Positions 17,298-26,247 of a DNA stretch of 64,000 bases are shown piece after piece; within the stretch, counting starts at the first letter, position 1; every line of letters starts with the position of its first letter. Source of the stretch: Odoribacter lunatus (lineage in GTDB: Bacteria > Bacteroidota > Bacteroidia > Bacteroidales > Marinifilaceae); NCBI RefSeq assembly GCF_943193135.1, contig NZ_CALPCZ010000001.1, positions 1 through 64,000 on the forward strand. Direction: 5' to 3'. The notes beneath the pieces were generated by a model, which had not been told where the DNA came from, did no database searches, and saw only the letters and a list, made by a program, of their open reading frames with translations. Position numbers and translations under genes: made by a program.

Positions 17298-19068
17298 ACA
17301 ATTTCTTTAATTTATACTGCATCTCCTCAATAGCGGGAGACATGATTTTAGGCTTTTGTGCCAGTGCCTTTCGGATAACCTCCTTGGCTTTCTCATACTG
17401 TCCGGTTGTTACATACAGTTCCGCCAACAGATAAAGAGGATAGAGGCGGTGGGGCACCATGTGGTAAGCCTGCCGGAAAGCCGCTTCCGCCGCTTCGTAA
17501 TTCCCGAGAGCCTGCTCGCTCTTGCCGATGATATTATAAAACATCGGGTCGGAACTTTTGACTGCCCCTTCCCGCAGCACCGGAATACTCTCTTTATATT
17601 GGTTCGTTTTTGCCAGACACTGCCCGTACTCGAACAGGAAAGGGGCAAACTCCCGCAGGGCAGGATACAGGGAACGGTAACCGTCAGCCGTACCCTCATA
17701 GATTTCCATATCGAAATATCTTTTTTCTTCTTTCCAGGCGTAGAGCCGTTGCACCTTTTCACTCAATTCATTACCCGCATACAGGCAGCCTGCGGCAAGA
17801 AGCACAAGCACCGTACGGAACATCGGGCTGTTTCCCGAAACGGACGGCGGAGAACAAAGGGCAATAAAAACAACAAACAAAAGCGTCAGAGGCAGCACGC
17901 CGAAAGGATAGGAGAAGAAAGCGAAAACCGAGAAAGCGGCAAGACTTCCCGCCAGACCCGTCTGCCGGTACCTGATAGCCTGTTTGAGAGCGGAGAGGAG
18001 CATTCCCGCAAAAAGAACCAATCCCGTCACGCCGAGTTCCGTTGCGAATTGCAGGTACTCGTTAAATCCGTAAGCCGGGCATCCCGCGACATACTCTTCC
18101 TGTGCGGTATGCGGCTCGTTGCGGAAATAGCGGGCTTGCGCCTCGCCGTATGCACCGGCGAAACTACCCGGACCTTGTCCCGTGAAAGGGGCTTCCCTGA
18201 AGGCGATACCCGATACTTTCCACATCAGCAGACGCCCGTCCGCCGAATCCTTTTTCAACATATATATGCCGGCGATGCAGCTGCCGAGGAGTAGCAAACC
18301 GAGGAAGACAGCCGGCAGGAGGTACCGTTTCTTTTTTCTGAAAAAGTCCCTGATGACAGGAGTAAGGGAACAGTATTGCCACAAAACCGGAACACTTCCG
18401 CACAGCGCAGCCAGCCACGCGCTGCGGCTCATGCCCGCTGGGAGGAGGATTACGCTTGCCACCGCACAGCCCATCCCGGCATAATAAATCCATTGTTCCT
18501 TGTTTGAGGACGGTTTGCGCAGGCTCAATCCCAGCGCAAGGGGGAACAGGCAGGCTAGCATACCCGAATAAGGCCCCGGATTAAAAAGTGACCCCGTAAA
18601 CGGATACAGACTGTGGTAAGAAGGCAGATACCCGAACAACTGTCCCAATCCCCATATCGCCTCCGTCATACCGGTGAGGCAAAGGAAAAAGAACATAATG
18701 GTACGGGAGCGGCTCTCTATCGACACCATCGCGCGGACGGAAATGTAAACACCGCTCAATAAAATCATAACAAAGGCAAGAGTAGGGCAACAGCCGCCCG
18801 TTGCGAAGTACCGGAAAAACCAGTACCCGATAAAAGCCGCCGTCCATCCGTCGGTGGAAGTAAAGCGGAAACGGACAGGCCGGAAAAAAGAGAAAATGCA
18901 AACCGTCGCCAGCACGGCAGGCACGCACACGGCAAATACCTGCAAGCGTCTGGGATTAAGGGTGGCAATTCGCAGGGAATCATCGGTCATGACAGGCAAT
19001 AAAATACCCGTTGCGCAAAGCATGACAAGCGCATAGCCGAACCACCTATTTCTTTCGGTAAACTTCAT
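17278..19068 (-). CDS. O-antigen ligase/Wzy-family membrane protein with TPR tail
   Basis: A polytopic membrane protein of 596 residues. About ten hydrophobic segments fill residues 15-410, with the long periplasmic loop expected of the Wzy_C group between GKVSGIAFREAPFTGQGPGS-type residues (MWKVSGIAFREAPFTGQGPG) and FNEYLQFATELGVTGLVLF. The region GPYSGMLACLFPLALGLSLR and the TGQGPGSF motif are usual for this group. Residues 420-590 are TPR helices (YNIIGKSEQALGNYEAAEAA). Known members are O-antigen ligases, polymerases or protein O-oligosaccharyltransferases; which applies here cannot be told. Its place between signal peptidase I and a transglutaminase-like lipoprotein, in an operon led by a secreted peptide, makes a protein- or peptide-modifying role worth considering. 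Confidence 0.85.
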   Translation of the reverse strand: MKFTERNRWFGYALVMLCATGILLPVMTDDSLRIATLNPRRLQVFAVCVPAVLATVCIFSFFRPVRFRFTSTDGWTAAFIGYWFFRYFATGGCCPTLAFVMILLSGVYISVRAMVSIESRSRTIMFFFLCLTGMTEAIWGLGQLFGYLPSYHSLYPFTGSLFNPGPYSGMLACLFPLALGLSLRKPSSNKEQWIYYAGMGCAVASVILLPAGMSRSAWLAALCGSVPVLWQYCSLTPVIRDFFRKKKRYLLPAVFLGLLLLGSCIAGIYMLKKDSADGRLLMWKVSGIAFREAPFTGQGPGSFAGAYGEAQARYFRNEPHTAQEEYVAGCPAYGFNEYLQFATELGVTGLVLFAGMLLSALKQAIRYRQTGLAGSLAAFSVFAFFSYPFGVLPLTLLFVVFIALCSPPSVSGNSPMFRTVLVLLAAGCLYAGNELSEKVQRLYAWKEEKRYFDMEIYEGTADGYRSLYPALREFAPFLFEYGQCLAKTNQYKESIPVLREGAVKSSDPMFYNIIGKSEQALGNYEAAEAAFRQAYHMVPHRLYPLYLLAELYVTTGQYEKAKEVIRKALAQKPKIMSPAIEEMQYKLKKLYEQIPS

Positions 19069-19914
19069 CTACTTGATTAATTTCCATGTTCTGCCTTCCT
19101 CTTCCGACTTCCAGATAATCCACGCTTTCCCCACAATACACACTTCCGGCAGGAAACCCCAGTAGCGGGAATCCTTGGAATCCTCCACCCGGTCGCCGCC
19201 CACAAAATAATAATCTCTCCGGAAGCAATACCTATCCGTTGGTTCCTCACCGATGTACACCTCCTGATTCCGGCATATGACCTCTTTCCCCGTTTCCCAT
19301 TCGATCCAGCGTTTGTACAGGCATAAATTCTCCGGGGACAGCGGAACACATATCCCTTCCCCGGGCACGACAAGCGGGCCGAAATGACGAATATTCCACG
19401 GATAAGCCGGGTGATAGGGAAACGTATTATACACCTCCGGTTCAAACTCCTCCTGGCTTTTCAGCGATAACGCCTTCTGCGCGGACTGATTCCCGACTGT
19501 CCCTTTTTGTCCGTTGATAACGTAAAACCCCTCACTGATTTCAACCGTATCTCCCGGCACGCCGATACATCTCTTCACATAATAAGTGCCTAAATCCATA
19601 CACACCGTATCCCACGCCGAGCGATAGGGGAAATTAAACACCAGCACATCATTGCGCTTCGCCTTCCTCCAGCCCGGTAACCGTCGTATTGTAATATCCT
19701 TTTTGTGCAAAGGGGCAAACGGATTGAAAATGCGGGCACCCAAAACAGGTTTGGCAACCCAGATGCGGTCACCCGTCACCAATGCCGGTTCCATCGAATT
19801 ACTTGGAATCTTGAAAGAACTATATCCCAGCACATTCAAAACAATCCACCCCACAAACAAAATACATATCCAGAACAGGACATTCACCACCATTTCCGAT
19901 ACCTTGCCTTTCAT
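19069..19914 (-). CDS. lepB: Signal peptidase I (S26 family)
   Basis: A 281-residue membrane-anchored signal peptidase. One N-terminal membrane segment (VNVLFWICILFVGWIVLNVL) precedes the catalytic Ser40 in IPSNSMEPAL. The general base is Lys114 in YYVKRCIGVPGD, and GDRVEDSKDSRYWG is the conserved box E. It cleaves signal peptides of secreted proteins on the periplasmic side. The gene is abutted by the downstream ligase-like gene (no gap) and lies 12 bases after a propeller lipoprotein gene, so it belongs to the peptide operon rather than to a housekeeping locus. It may be a dedicated processing enzyme, but that is inferred from position. Confidence 0.9.
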   Translation of the reverse strand: MKGKVSEMVVNVLFWICILFVGWIVLNVLGYSSFKIPSNSMEPALVTGDRIWVAKPVLGARIFNPFAPLHKKDITIRRLPGWRKAKRNDVLVFNFPYRSAWDTVCMDLGTYYVKRCIGVPGDTVEISEGFYVINGQKGTVGNQSAQKALSLKSQEEFEPEVYNTFPYHPAYPWNIRHFGPLVVPGEGICVPLSPENLCLYKRWIEWETGKEVICRNQEVYIGEEPTDRYCFRRDYYFVGGDRVEDSKDSRYWGFLPEVCIVGKAWIIWKSEEEGRTWKLIK

Positions 19915-19926
19915 TGTCCGTCGGAT

Positions 19927-20997
19927 TTAATTTGAATGTAACGTATATTTGGAAATAAGATTATCACCGGAACTTACGGCGTAAACAGCCTTTTCATCTT
20001 CGTGGATGTCAAAGCCATTGATATATTGCTCCAATTCATAAATTTTTTCCAAATGCCCCTTTAAATCATATACATAAATATAATTACCTCCCTCCGGGGT
20101 GCTTTCTCCTGTACGCTCCAAACCGGAATAGAGAGCATAAATATGTTTATCCTTAACTTGAATATCCGAGAAACCGTCAATTCTGCCGATAGAGAACCCT
20201 CCGTTTTTTTCTACAATATCCGGTTTTCCGCCTTTTCCGATAACAATATACTCTGTTTGGTCTTTTAAATTATATATCTCCAGAACATCTCCCAACTTGG
20301 TTGCAAGACTCAGTATTTTATTTTGAGGGTTGTAATCCAGGAATGAATCCCAAAGAGAGGCTAAAAAGTTTTGATACAGGGGTACCGAGACCTCCTTATC
20401 AATGGGATAATTATATCTTCTTTCTAAAACATGGCCGATAGAATCTGCAAATATAACCCTGTCTTTTCCGTCGAAACTTAAAATAGCGAACTTATCTTCC
20501 ACCTTTGTAAAAGCCAGCACGGGAATACATTCCGGAGGATAGGCAACAACCTGCAATGGAGTAGTTGAGCCGTGCAATAAACTGTCGATAGAATAAATAT
20601 ATAAATCCGCCTTAAATGAGTCGAAAACAAACATCTTTCCTTTATCAACCACAAACCCGCCTGCATTCACAAGCTCATTACTGCCTTTCCCTTTACTTCC
20701 GAACGATATTATATACTTCAAATCAGGGAAAGAATAAATATGGAAAAACTTATTTACACCGTGCAAATCCCAAAGAAACACCAGTGAATCCAATACCTTG
20801 ACTTTATACGGATACTTCATAAATACCTCGGACTCTTTTAGTAAAACCTCCGATGAGAGTTTAATAACCTTAGGATTCTTACTGTGGACATCCACGACAT
20901 TATTTCGTTCGGACTGGTATTTCTCCGTCGGCGACTCGGAGCGGCAGGCTAAAACGGTTTGTAATATTAATATTACGATGAAATGGATAGTTTTCAT
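19927..20997 (-). CDS. Six-bladed beta-propeller lipoprotein (type A-like)
   Basis: A 356-residue lipoprotein, lipobox LQTVLACRS with Cys at 18. The ATG at 20997 is chosen over one at 21036 because it places the signal peptide correctly and avoids overlap with the preceding gene. The mature start, SPTEKYQSERNNVVDVH, is shared with two other propellers of this operon (starts 22993 and 25112). Propeller blades are visible as repeated beta-strand pairs with the first-blade motif SFGSKGKGSNELVN. The function of the family is unknown; it is predicted to sit at the periplasmic face of the outer membrane. It is the last propeller before lepB (12-base gap). Confidence 0.82.
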   Translation of the reverse strand: MKTIHFIVILILQTVLACRSESPTEKYQSERNNVVDVHSKNPKVIKLSSEVLLKESEVFMKYPYKVKVLDSLVFLWDLHGVNKFFHIYSFPDLKYIISFGSKGKGSNELVNAGGFVVDKGKMFVFDSFKADLYIYSIDSLLHGSTTPLQVVAYPPECIPVLAFTKVEDKFAILSFDGKDRVIFADSIGHVLERRYNYPIDKEVSVPLYQNFLASLWDSFLDYNPQNKILSLATKLGDVLEIYNLKDQTEYIVIGKGGKPDIVEKNGGFSIGRIDGFSDIQVKDKHIYALYSGLERTGESTPEGGNYIYVYDLKGHLEKIYELEQYINGFDIHEDEKAVYAVSSGDNLISKYTLHSN

Positions 20998-21008
20998 AGG
21001 TTGATAAA

Positions 21009-21989
21009 TTAATAACCTTGAGCAGGTAATGAGCATTGAATAACAGAATATCCATCCTGTACCGCTATCGCATACAAAGTATTTGAACGGCTATCGGCGG
21101 CTAAACGTAAGAGAGGAATCTCTATATCAATAGTATGTTGCAAGCGAAACCGGTAATCATACAGATGAATCATCGTAGGTAAATTAGACGTATTTCTGGT
21201 ATCTTCTTTGTTAATCTCTATAGTGGCAATATAATTTCGGACAAAGGCAACATCTAAAATCTTGGTATCCGGCTCTTTAATCTTTATTTGATGATTTTCA
21301 ACAGAGTAATCATATCGGGTAGACTGCTTTTGGCTGTATAATGAAAACCTTTCTCCATTATTCTTATACAGGGAAATATGGGATAAATAGGGATACAGGC
21401 AAAGTAGATAACCGTTATAGGAATCATAAAACAAATTGACTTGAAAATAATCCGGACGATTGTAAAAATCTCCGGTAATGATAGGTTCACCGAACATTTG
21501 AACGACAGAATCTCTTCGTATAAATTGCAGAGAAGAAATAAGGGAATCATTAACAGCAACAAACGATGCACTATCTACGGCAATAATCGGATGTTTAAAA
21601 GAAATAGAAGGGAGAGAGGCATAATATTTCTGATGGTGGATAATACTATCTATATCGAAAAGCGCCTGTTTGGAAGAATTTAAATCATACACGATAACTT
21701 TATTATCAATGCAATTTCCGATAGAAGGAGTAATAAACTCTTCCGGCCCTTTGCCGATGATACCGGCCTCACCCACTTGTTCTCCGGATAGGGTATCGAT
21801 AACTTTTATGAAATTCTTAGCTGCAAAAGGATCCTGCCACACTAAATACTGTTTATATAAAAGTAACTTCCCCGGTAAACGGGTATAAATATGCTCCGTA
21901 AGAACCGTATAAGGAATCTTAAACGGTTTAGGTGCGTCAGGCCTGCAACCGGCAAAAAAGAGTATCAACAATATAAACTTAATTTTCAT
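21009..21989 (-). CDS. Six-bladed beta-propeller lipoprotein
   Basis: A 326-residue lipoprotein with a short signal peptide ending LILFFAGCRP (Cys at 15). The blade motif GIIGKGPEEFITPSIGN matches the KGxGPxEF motif of the other propellers in the operon, and repeated strand segments follow (VIVYDLNSSKQALFDIDSI). Its sequence is distinct from the type A and type B copies beside it. The start overlaps the preceding stop by 4 bases (ATGA), so translation is coupled. The signal peptide and junction resemble those of the gene starting at 24087, pointing to a duplicated junction. Ligand unknown. Confidence 0.8.
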   Translation of the reverse strand: MKIKFILLILFFAGCRPDAPKPFKIPYTVLTEHIYTRLPGKLLLYKQYLVWQDPFAAKNFIKVIDTLSGEQVGEAGIIGKGPEEFITPSIGNCIDNKVIVYDLNSSKQALFDIDSIIHHQKYYASLPSISFKHPIIAVDSASFVAVNDSLISSLQFIRRDSVVQMFGEPIITGDFYNRPDYFQVNLFYDSYNGYLLCLYPYLSHISLYKNNGERFSLYSQKQSTRYDYSVENHQIKIKEPDTKILDVAFVRNYIATIEINKEDTRNTSNLPTMIHLYDYRFRLQHTIDIEIPLLRLAADSRSNTLYAIAVQDGYSVIQCSLPAQGY

Positions 21990-22012
21990 AGCAAACCTTC
22001 CAAATCCAAATA
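21973..22012. repeat. 40-bp direct repeat at a propeller gene junction, copy 1
   Basis: Matches 24071-24110 at 38 of 40 bases. Each copy covers the end of a type A propeller gene (encoding LDLEGLL and the stop) and the start of the next gene (encoding MKIKF). Confidence 0.8.
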
Positions 22013-22993
22013 CCCGAATTGCATCTCATCATTAGTGCCGAAAATAATCCGGTGTTTTTCCTTATCATACTGGAAAGATAGAATGTGAAACCCTGTTTCC
22101 AGTGTTTTTATATAATTCCCTGCTGTGTCAAAAATATGGATTTTTGAAGGATAATGGTCTGGGGAACGATGATCTGCCCCGGAATAAAGGGCGAGTATCT
22201 TATCCTTACAAATACGAATATCCATATTGTAGTGGCAGATGTTGGTTATTTCCTTACTCCATGCCGGCCCGTAAACATTGCATTTCAGTGAGCCGTCTAA
22301 ATTGCATATTGTCATAAGGTCATAGCGGGAATAACTCTTTACATAGATACCCTCTTCTTCAGAGGCATCGAATTGGAAGCGTTTTTTCTTCACAGACGGG
22401 TTTTCGTAACCGATGCGCAACTCTCCTGTACACATATTCCAGAGACCAGCGAGGATATTGACGTTTCTGTAATTATTCTCAACATCCACAATAGATACAA
22501 GGCTCAGTGTATCGTTGATATAACAGCATTTATATGGATACAACGGTTCTTTGAAACTGGTTTTTTCGTGAAACCGATAGGAAGGATCATGGATAACACT
22601 GTCTAAATCATAGCTAAGCAATTTGTATTTACCGAAGTCGAACACATAAAACTTCCGGTTTTTCTCGTCGGGGCATATTTCTCCGATATTTACAAATTCA
22701 TAGGGTCCATGTCCTTTGGGGGCAATATTGGCAATGTATTGAAATGTATTTTTATCGAAAATGTGAATGTGTCCGTCTGCATTTTGGTAATCTGTGATAA
22801 ACAAATACTTGTCCATTATGAAGACATGGAAAATAGAACTGATATATGGTTCATCGATGTGAATCTCTACAACCTTATCGTGTACATTCACGACATTATT
22901 TCGTTCGGACAAGTATTTCTCCGTAGAAGCTTGCTGGCTGCATCCCCACAGGGCGGAAATGGATAATAAAAAAAGTACAAACTTGGTCTTCAT
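21986..22993 (-). CDS. Six-bladed beta-propeller lipoprotein (type A)
   Basis: A 335-residue lipoprotein whose signal peptide MKTKFVLFLLSISALWGC is identical, down to the DNA, to that of the gene starting at 25112. An upstream ATG at 23002 would overlap the previous stop as ATGA, but the identical 62-bp block ends at the ATG at 22993, so that start is preferred. The mature N terminus STEKYLSERNNVVNVHD is followed by the blade motif APKGHGPYEFVNIG. The C terminus ends YLDLEGLL like its sister copy. Between the conserved ends the two proteins differ substantially. Role unknown; likely periplasm-facing and outer-membrane anchored, since no acidic lipoprotein surface-export signal follows the Cys. 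Confidence 0.83.
   Translation of the reverse strand: MKTKFVLFLLSISALWGCSQQASTEKYLSERNNVVNVHDKVVEIHIDEPYISSIFHVFIMDKYLFITDYQNADGHIHIFDKNTFQYIANIAPKGHGPYEFVNIGEICPDEKNRKFYVFDFGKYKLLSYDLDSVIHDPSYRFHEKTSFKEPLYPYKCCYINDTLSLVSIVDVENNYRNVNILAGLWNMCTGELRIGYENPSVKKKRFQFDASEEEGIYVKSYSRYDLMTICNLDGSLKCNVYGPAWSKEITNICHYNMDIRICKDKILALYSGADHRSPDHYPSKIHIFDTAGNYIKTLETGFHILSFQYDKEKHRIIFGTNDEMQFGYLDLEGLL
22932..22993. repeat. 62-bp perfect direct repeat over a signal-peptide region, copy 1
   Basis: Identical base for base to 25051-25112. It encodes the whole signal peptide, lipobox and first mature residues of a type A propeller lipoprotein. Confidence 0.9.
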
Positions 22994-22998
22994 GACAT

Positions 22999-24087
22999 TC
23001 ATTTTAAGACATATTTAATGAGCACACAGTTTCCTTGTTCCATCTGTTCTTCTATACATAGTGGAGCACGTTGCATTCCTTTATCAACCAAGGACAAATA
23101 AACATTATATCGATTAAAAAAAGAAGATAAAAAATAATTATCCGTTGCGTAATGAACACGTGTATATGTATAGAATCCGTTGGGCTCTGTCGGACTGGCA
23201 GATTGTTTTTTCCGGTCATACAGATAAAATTGTTTCCCGAACCTCCCGAATAAGAAAGAACTATTAGCAACGACATTTTCATTGATATAAAGCCATGAAT
23301 CATTATCTAAATTTTCTTTCTTTCGGTATGATAACGGGATTTGATATTTGCCGAAGTCAATACAGACGGTTTCATATGAATCAGGATTCACCCTGTCGAA
23401 AATAATAAGTGTATCCGAATAATAAGAATTGAAAATAACGGATTGGTCTGTATATAAAAAAGGACTCAATTTATTAATAATCTCGTTATCTTGTGGGGTT
23501 AAAGGGAATAAATACTTTTTTATATTCAGTTGGTTATCTGTAATAACAATCTTATTTTGAGGTGATGGGGTAGCAGGAGAGAAAGGTAACGTAAAAGCAA
23601 AATCGCCATTTTTAAACACAGCGATATCGGAAGGGAAGAAGGATATCCTTTTTTTCTTGATAAAACTGCCATCCTTCACAGAATGATACATAATTGAAGG
23701 TTCAATATCATGAATAATATAAATATAATTGGAATCCACGGTAAAATTACATATTCTGATAAATTCACCGGGGCCTCGTCCTTTCCTGCCTACGCCATAT
23801 AAAAACTTTCCGGTTGTATCGAAAACAACAACTTGATTTCTACCTAAACGGTCGAAAACAAAGATTTTACCATCTTGAACAATTAACTTATCTATTTGTT
23901 GTAAATAGGCTTGGGGATTTTCTTCCAGAATAATATATTGGATTGTATCAAACGAATCATATATCGACGCCTTATTATCTTCATTCCAAACATATTTAGT
24001 GGACGAAGACAGAGATACACCTTGTTTTGATTGACAAGCGGATAAAAGAAAGAGGATAAAGAAATGTATAATAAACTTAATTTTCAT
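22999..24087 (-). CDS. Six-bladed beta-propeller lipoprotein (type B)
   Basis: A 362-residue lipoprotein, lipobox LFLLSACQS with Cys at 18. The first blades read IQYIILEENPQ, then IFVFDRLGRNQVVVFDTTGK and VGRKGRGPGEFIRICNFTVD. These match the neighbouring gene 25147-26247 strand for strand, so the two form a type B pair. Its start overlaps the stop of the preceding type A gene as ATGA, and its own stop lies 5 bases before the next type A gene. The order B, A, B, A in this stretch suggests duplication of a gene pair. No catalytic residues are recognisable. Confidence 0.82.
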   Translation of the reverse strand: MKIKFIIHFFILFLLSACQSKQGVSLSSSTKYVWNEDNKASIYDSFDTIQYIILEENPQAYLQQIDKLIVQDGKIFVFDRLGRNQVVVFDTTGKFLYGVGRKGRGPGEFIRICNFTVDSNYIYIIHDIEPSIMYHSVKDGSFIKKKRISFFPSDIAVFKNGDFAFTLPFSPATPSPQNKIVITDNQLNIKKYLFPLTPQDNEIINKLSPFLYTDQSVIFNSYYSDTLIIFDRVNPDSYETVCIDFGKYQIPLSYRKKENLDNDSWLYINENVVANSSFLFGRFGKQFYLYDRKKQSASPTEPNGFYTYTRVHYATDNYFLSSFFNRYNVYLSLVDKGMQRAPLCIEEQMEQGNCVLIKYVLK

Positions 24088-24110
24088 AACAATCCTTCCA
24101 AATCCAAATA
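24071..24110. repeat. 40-bp direct repeat at a propeller gene junction, copy 2
   Basis: Partner of 21973-22012 with two mismatches. It spans the ATGA junction between a type A propeller gene and the following gene. Confidence 0.8.
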
Positions 24111-25112
24111 AGCAAACTGCACATCGTCATACTCTAAACTCATAATAAGGCGATTATTTTCTTCATCATAAATAAATCGGCTGATTTCATAATTAGTTTC
24201 CCACGTTTGGAGATAATTCCCCTCTAAATCAAAAACAATAAATCTGGTTGGATAATTGACTTTTATATTTCCATTGGCTTCTTTTACAATTCTATATTCC
24301 CCTAAATAGGTCGTAATAATTTTATCCTTACAGAAAAGGGGTGAATAATAGTAGTTATTTTTAGTTAATTTCGTTTCCCACTTAGGCCCGTATATATTGT
24401 ATTTCAATTCACCGTCAAGAGTTCCGACGGTTATTAAGTCATAAAGTGAATGCACTTCCACATACAAACCTAATTCCGGTGAAACATCGGCAACAGTCCG
24501 TTTTTTCTTTACATCGGGATGCTCGTATTTCATCAACTCAATATCATTGGTCAGCATATTCCACTTCCCGACATACGGTTTAAAATCATTATTGCCTATA
24601 GGTTCTATCATGCGGCCGAAACACAAAGTATCGTTTATATATTCATATTCGGAAGGGAAGCGGCTTTTATTCATGCTGACTTTTATACTTGGGCGATATA
24701 GCGGATTAGCCAAAAGGCTGTCCAAATCAAAGCTGAATATTTTTAACTTTCCATGATCTGACACGTAAAATTTTCGACGAACTTTATCCGGTGCGATATG
24801 TCCTAGATTTGTAATCTCGCCCGGTCCTTTTCCTTTATTGCCTGTACTGCAAATATATTTGAAACTGTTTTTATCAAACAGATGAATAAGCTTGTCAGGA
24901 GAATTATAATCTCCGATGATAAAATACTTATCCATTAGATATAAAGAAGTAACATCACCTATAAAAACATCTTTCATCTCAATCGGCTGCACCCTGTCGT
25001 GAACATCAACCACCTTGCCATATTCTTTGTAATGCCTCTCCGTTGGCGACTGCTGGCTGCATCCCCACAGGGCGGAAATGGATAATAAAAAAAGTACAAA
25101 CTTGGTCTTCAT
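24084..25112 (-). CDS. Six-bladed beta-propeller lipoprotein (type A)
   Basis: A 342-residue lipoprotein with the same signal peptide and lipobox (SISALWGCSQQ, Cys at 18) as the gene starting at 22993. The mature sequence opens SPTERHYKEYGKVVDVHDR, continues with the blade motif GNKGKGPGEITNLGHI, and ends AYLDLEGLL. The interior differs clearly from the sister copy while both ends are conserved in DNA (62 bp identical at the start, 40 bp with two mismatches at the end). It follows the type B gene 25147-26247 by 34 bases and is coupled to the next type B gene by a 4-base overlap. Function unknown. Confidence 0.83.
   Translation of the reverse strand: MKTKFVLFLLSISALWGCSQQSPTERHYKEYGKVVDVHDRVQPIEMKDVFIGDVTSLYLMDKYFIIGDYNSPDKLIHLFDKNSFKYICSTGNKGKGPGEITNLGHIAPDKVRRKFYVSDHGKLKIFSFDLDSLLANPLYRPSIKVSMNKSRFPSEYEYINDTLCFGRMIEPIGNNDFKPYVGKWNMLTNDIELMKYEHPDVKKKRTVADVSPELGLYVEVHSLYDLITVGTLDGELKYNIYGPKWETKLTKNNYYYSPLFCKDKIITTYLGEYRIVKEANGNIKVNYPTRFIVFDLEGNYLQTWETNYEISRFIYDEENNRLIMSLEYDDVQFAYLDLEGLL
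25051..25112. repeat. 62-bp perfect direct repeat over a signal-peptide region, copy 2
   Basis: Identical to 22932-22993. Homology in the coding strand drops immediately after the lipobox region and also upstream of the ATG. Confidence 0.9.
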
Positions 25113-25146
25113 TATAAATTATATATATATAAAATATTGCCTTCTA

Positions 25147-26247
25147 TCACGGTTTAATAGAATAAAAACACAACACAATCTTCTCTTCAGCCAATGCATT
25201 TTTTAAATCATCGGGAAAATCCGACGGATAATTATTCTTTTCAAAAATGGGAGGAAATACACTGACAAGATAACCTCCGCACGTGCCGAACCAATGTCCG
25301 TACTTATCAATGCTTTCATCTGTTTTTTGGTAGACTTTATGAGTATTTCTATCTAAAACAAATTGTTTATAAACACCTTTATCAAACAAAGACCCGTAAA
25401 TATAATTATCATACACAAGAGTAAAAAACGTCAAGGCCGTATAATTTGCAAAAAGCTCCAACTTATCTTCAATATTCTTTCGGAAAGCATCCGGGACGCG
25501 TTTACTTCCGAAATCAAAGAGAAATACATCCTTGAGATTGCCGGAATCATCAAGTAAATAAACATGCTCATCAATCGGCTTATGGTAAAATATCCCCTCT
25601 TTCGTCTTGGTAAATCCAAAACCGGACAAATGAAAATTATCATCGGTATCATTCTCGTAGCGAGCAATAGTTTTTTCTTTCTCTAAATCCTTATTGGTAA
25701 CAATAACATGGTCGTGTGGATACTTGCCGGAATTATTAGCTGTTAAACCGAAAGCAAACTTATTATCGGAAAGGCACTGGAGCATTTCGGCATAAAAAGG
25801 CAATTTTTGAGAACTGATAAAATCGTATTGGGAGTTATATTTCAACAGAGACAAAGAATTGTAATCCAAAACATAAACATTACCGTCACTGTCGATAGAA
25901 AAATCGGCAATATTGATATATTCGCCGGGTCCGTGTCCTTTATGCCCCACACATCCGATAGCTTTTCCTGTCGAATCGAACACAACTAACCTCGAGGACA
26001 TTTTATCTGCGATATAAATCTTATTGTCAAACACCTCGATTTTATCGGTATAAACAATCTCCATAGCCTCATTTTCTGAATGCAGGACAATATACTTAAC
26101 CGGGGTTAAAATATTGAAATCGGTACACTCCAATTCACATTCTTGAAAAGCATAAAATGGAATATTCGTACAATTCTCCTTATAACTTGTTTTACAGCTT
26201 ACGCAAAAACAAAATACGATTAAAATATAGTAATATATATACTTCAT
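25147..26247 (-). CDS. Six-bladed beta-propeller lipoprotein (type B)
   Basis: A 366-residue lipoprotein with the signal peptide MKYIYYYILIVFCFCVSCKT (Cys at 18). Blade strands read VKYIVLHSENEAMEI, IYIADKMSSRLVVFDSTGK and GHKGHGPGEYINIADFSIDS, closely parallel to the type B gene 22999-24087. The ATG shares one base with the stop of the upstream thioredoxin/DUF1573 gene (TAATG), which shows translational coupling. Several residues that follow the blade motif (DGNVYVLDYNSLSLLKY) are typical of NHL-like propellers, which usually bind ligands or proteins. Ligand and role are not known. Confidence 0.82.
   Translation of the reverse strand: MKYIYYYILIVFCFCVSCKTSYKENCTNIPFYAFQECELECTDFNILTPVKYIVLHSENEAMEIVYTDKIEVFDNKIYIADKMSSRLVVFDSTGKAIGCVGHKGHGPGEYINIADFSIDSDGNVYVLDYNSLSLLKYNSQYDFISSQKLPFYAEMLQCLSDNKFAFGLTANNSGKYPHDHVIVTNKDLEKEKTIARYENDTDDNFHLSGFGFTKTKEGIFYHKPIDEHVYLLDDSGNLKDVFLFDFGSKRVPDAFRKNIEDKLELFANYTALTFFTLVYDNYIYGSLFDKGVYKQFVLDRNTHKVYQKTDESIDKYGHWFGTCGGYLVSVFPPIFEKNNYPSDFPDDLKNALAEEKIVLCFYSIKP

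Noticed and set aside
17356-18294. 312-codon plus-strand frame opposite the Wzy-like gene
   Set aside because: The opposite strand encodes a clear polytopic membrane protein; this frame has no signal or family.
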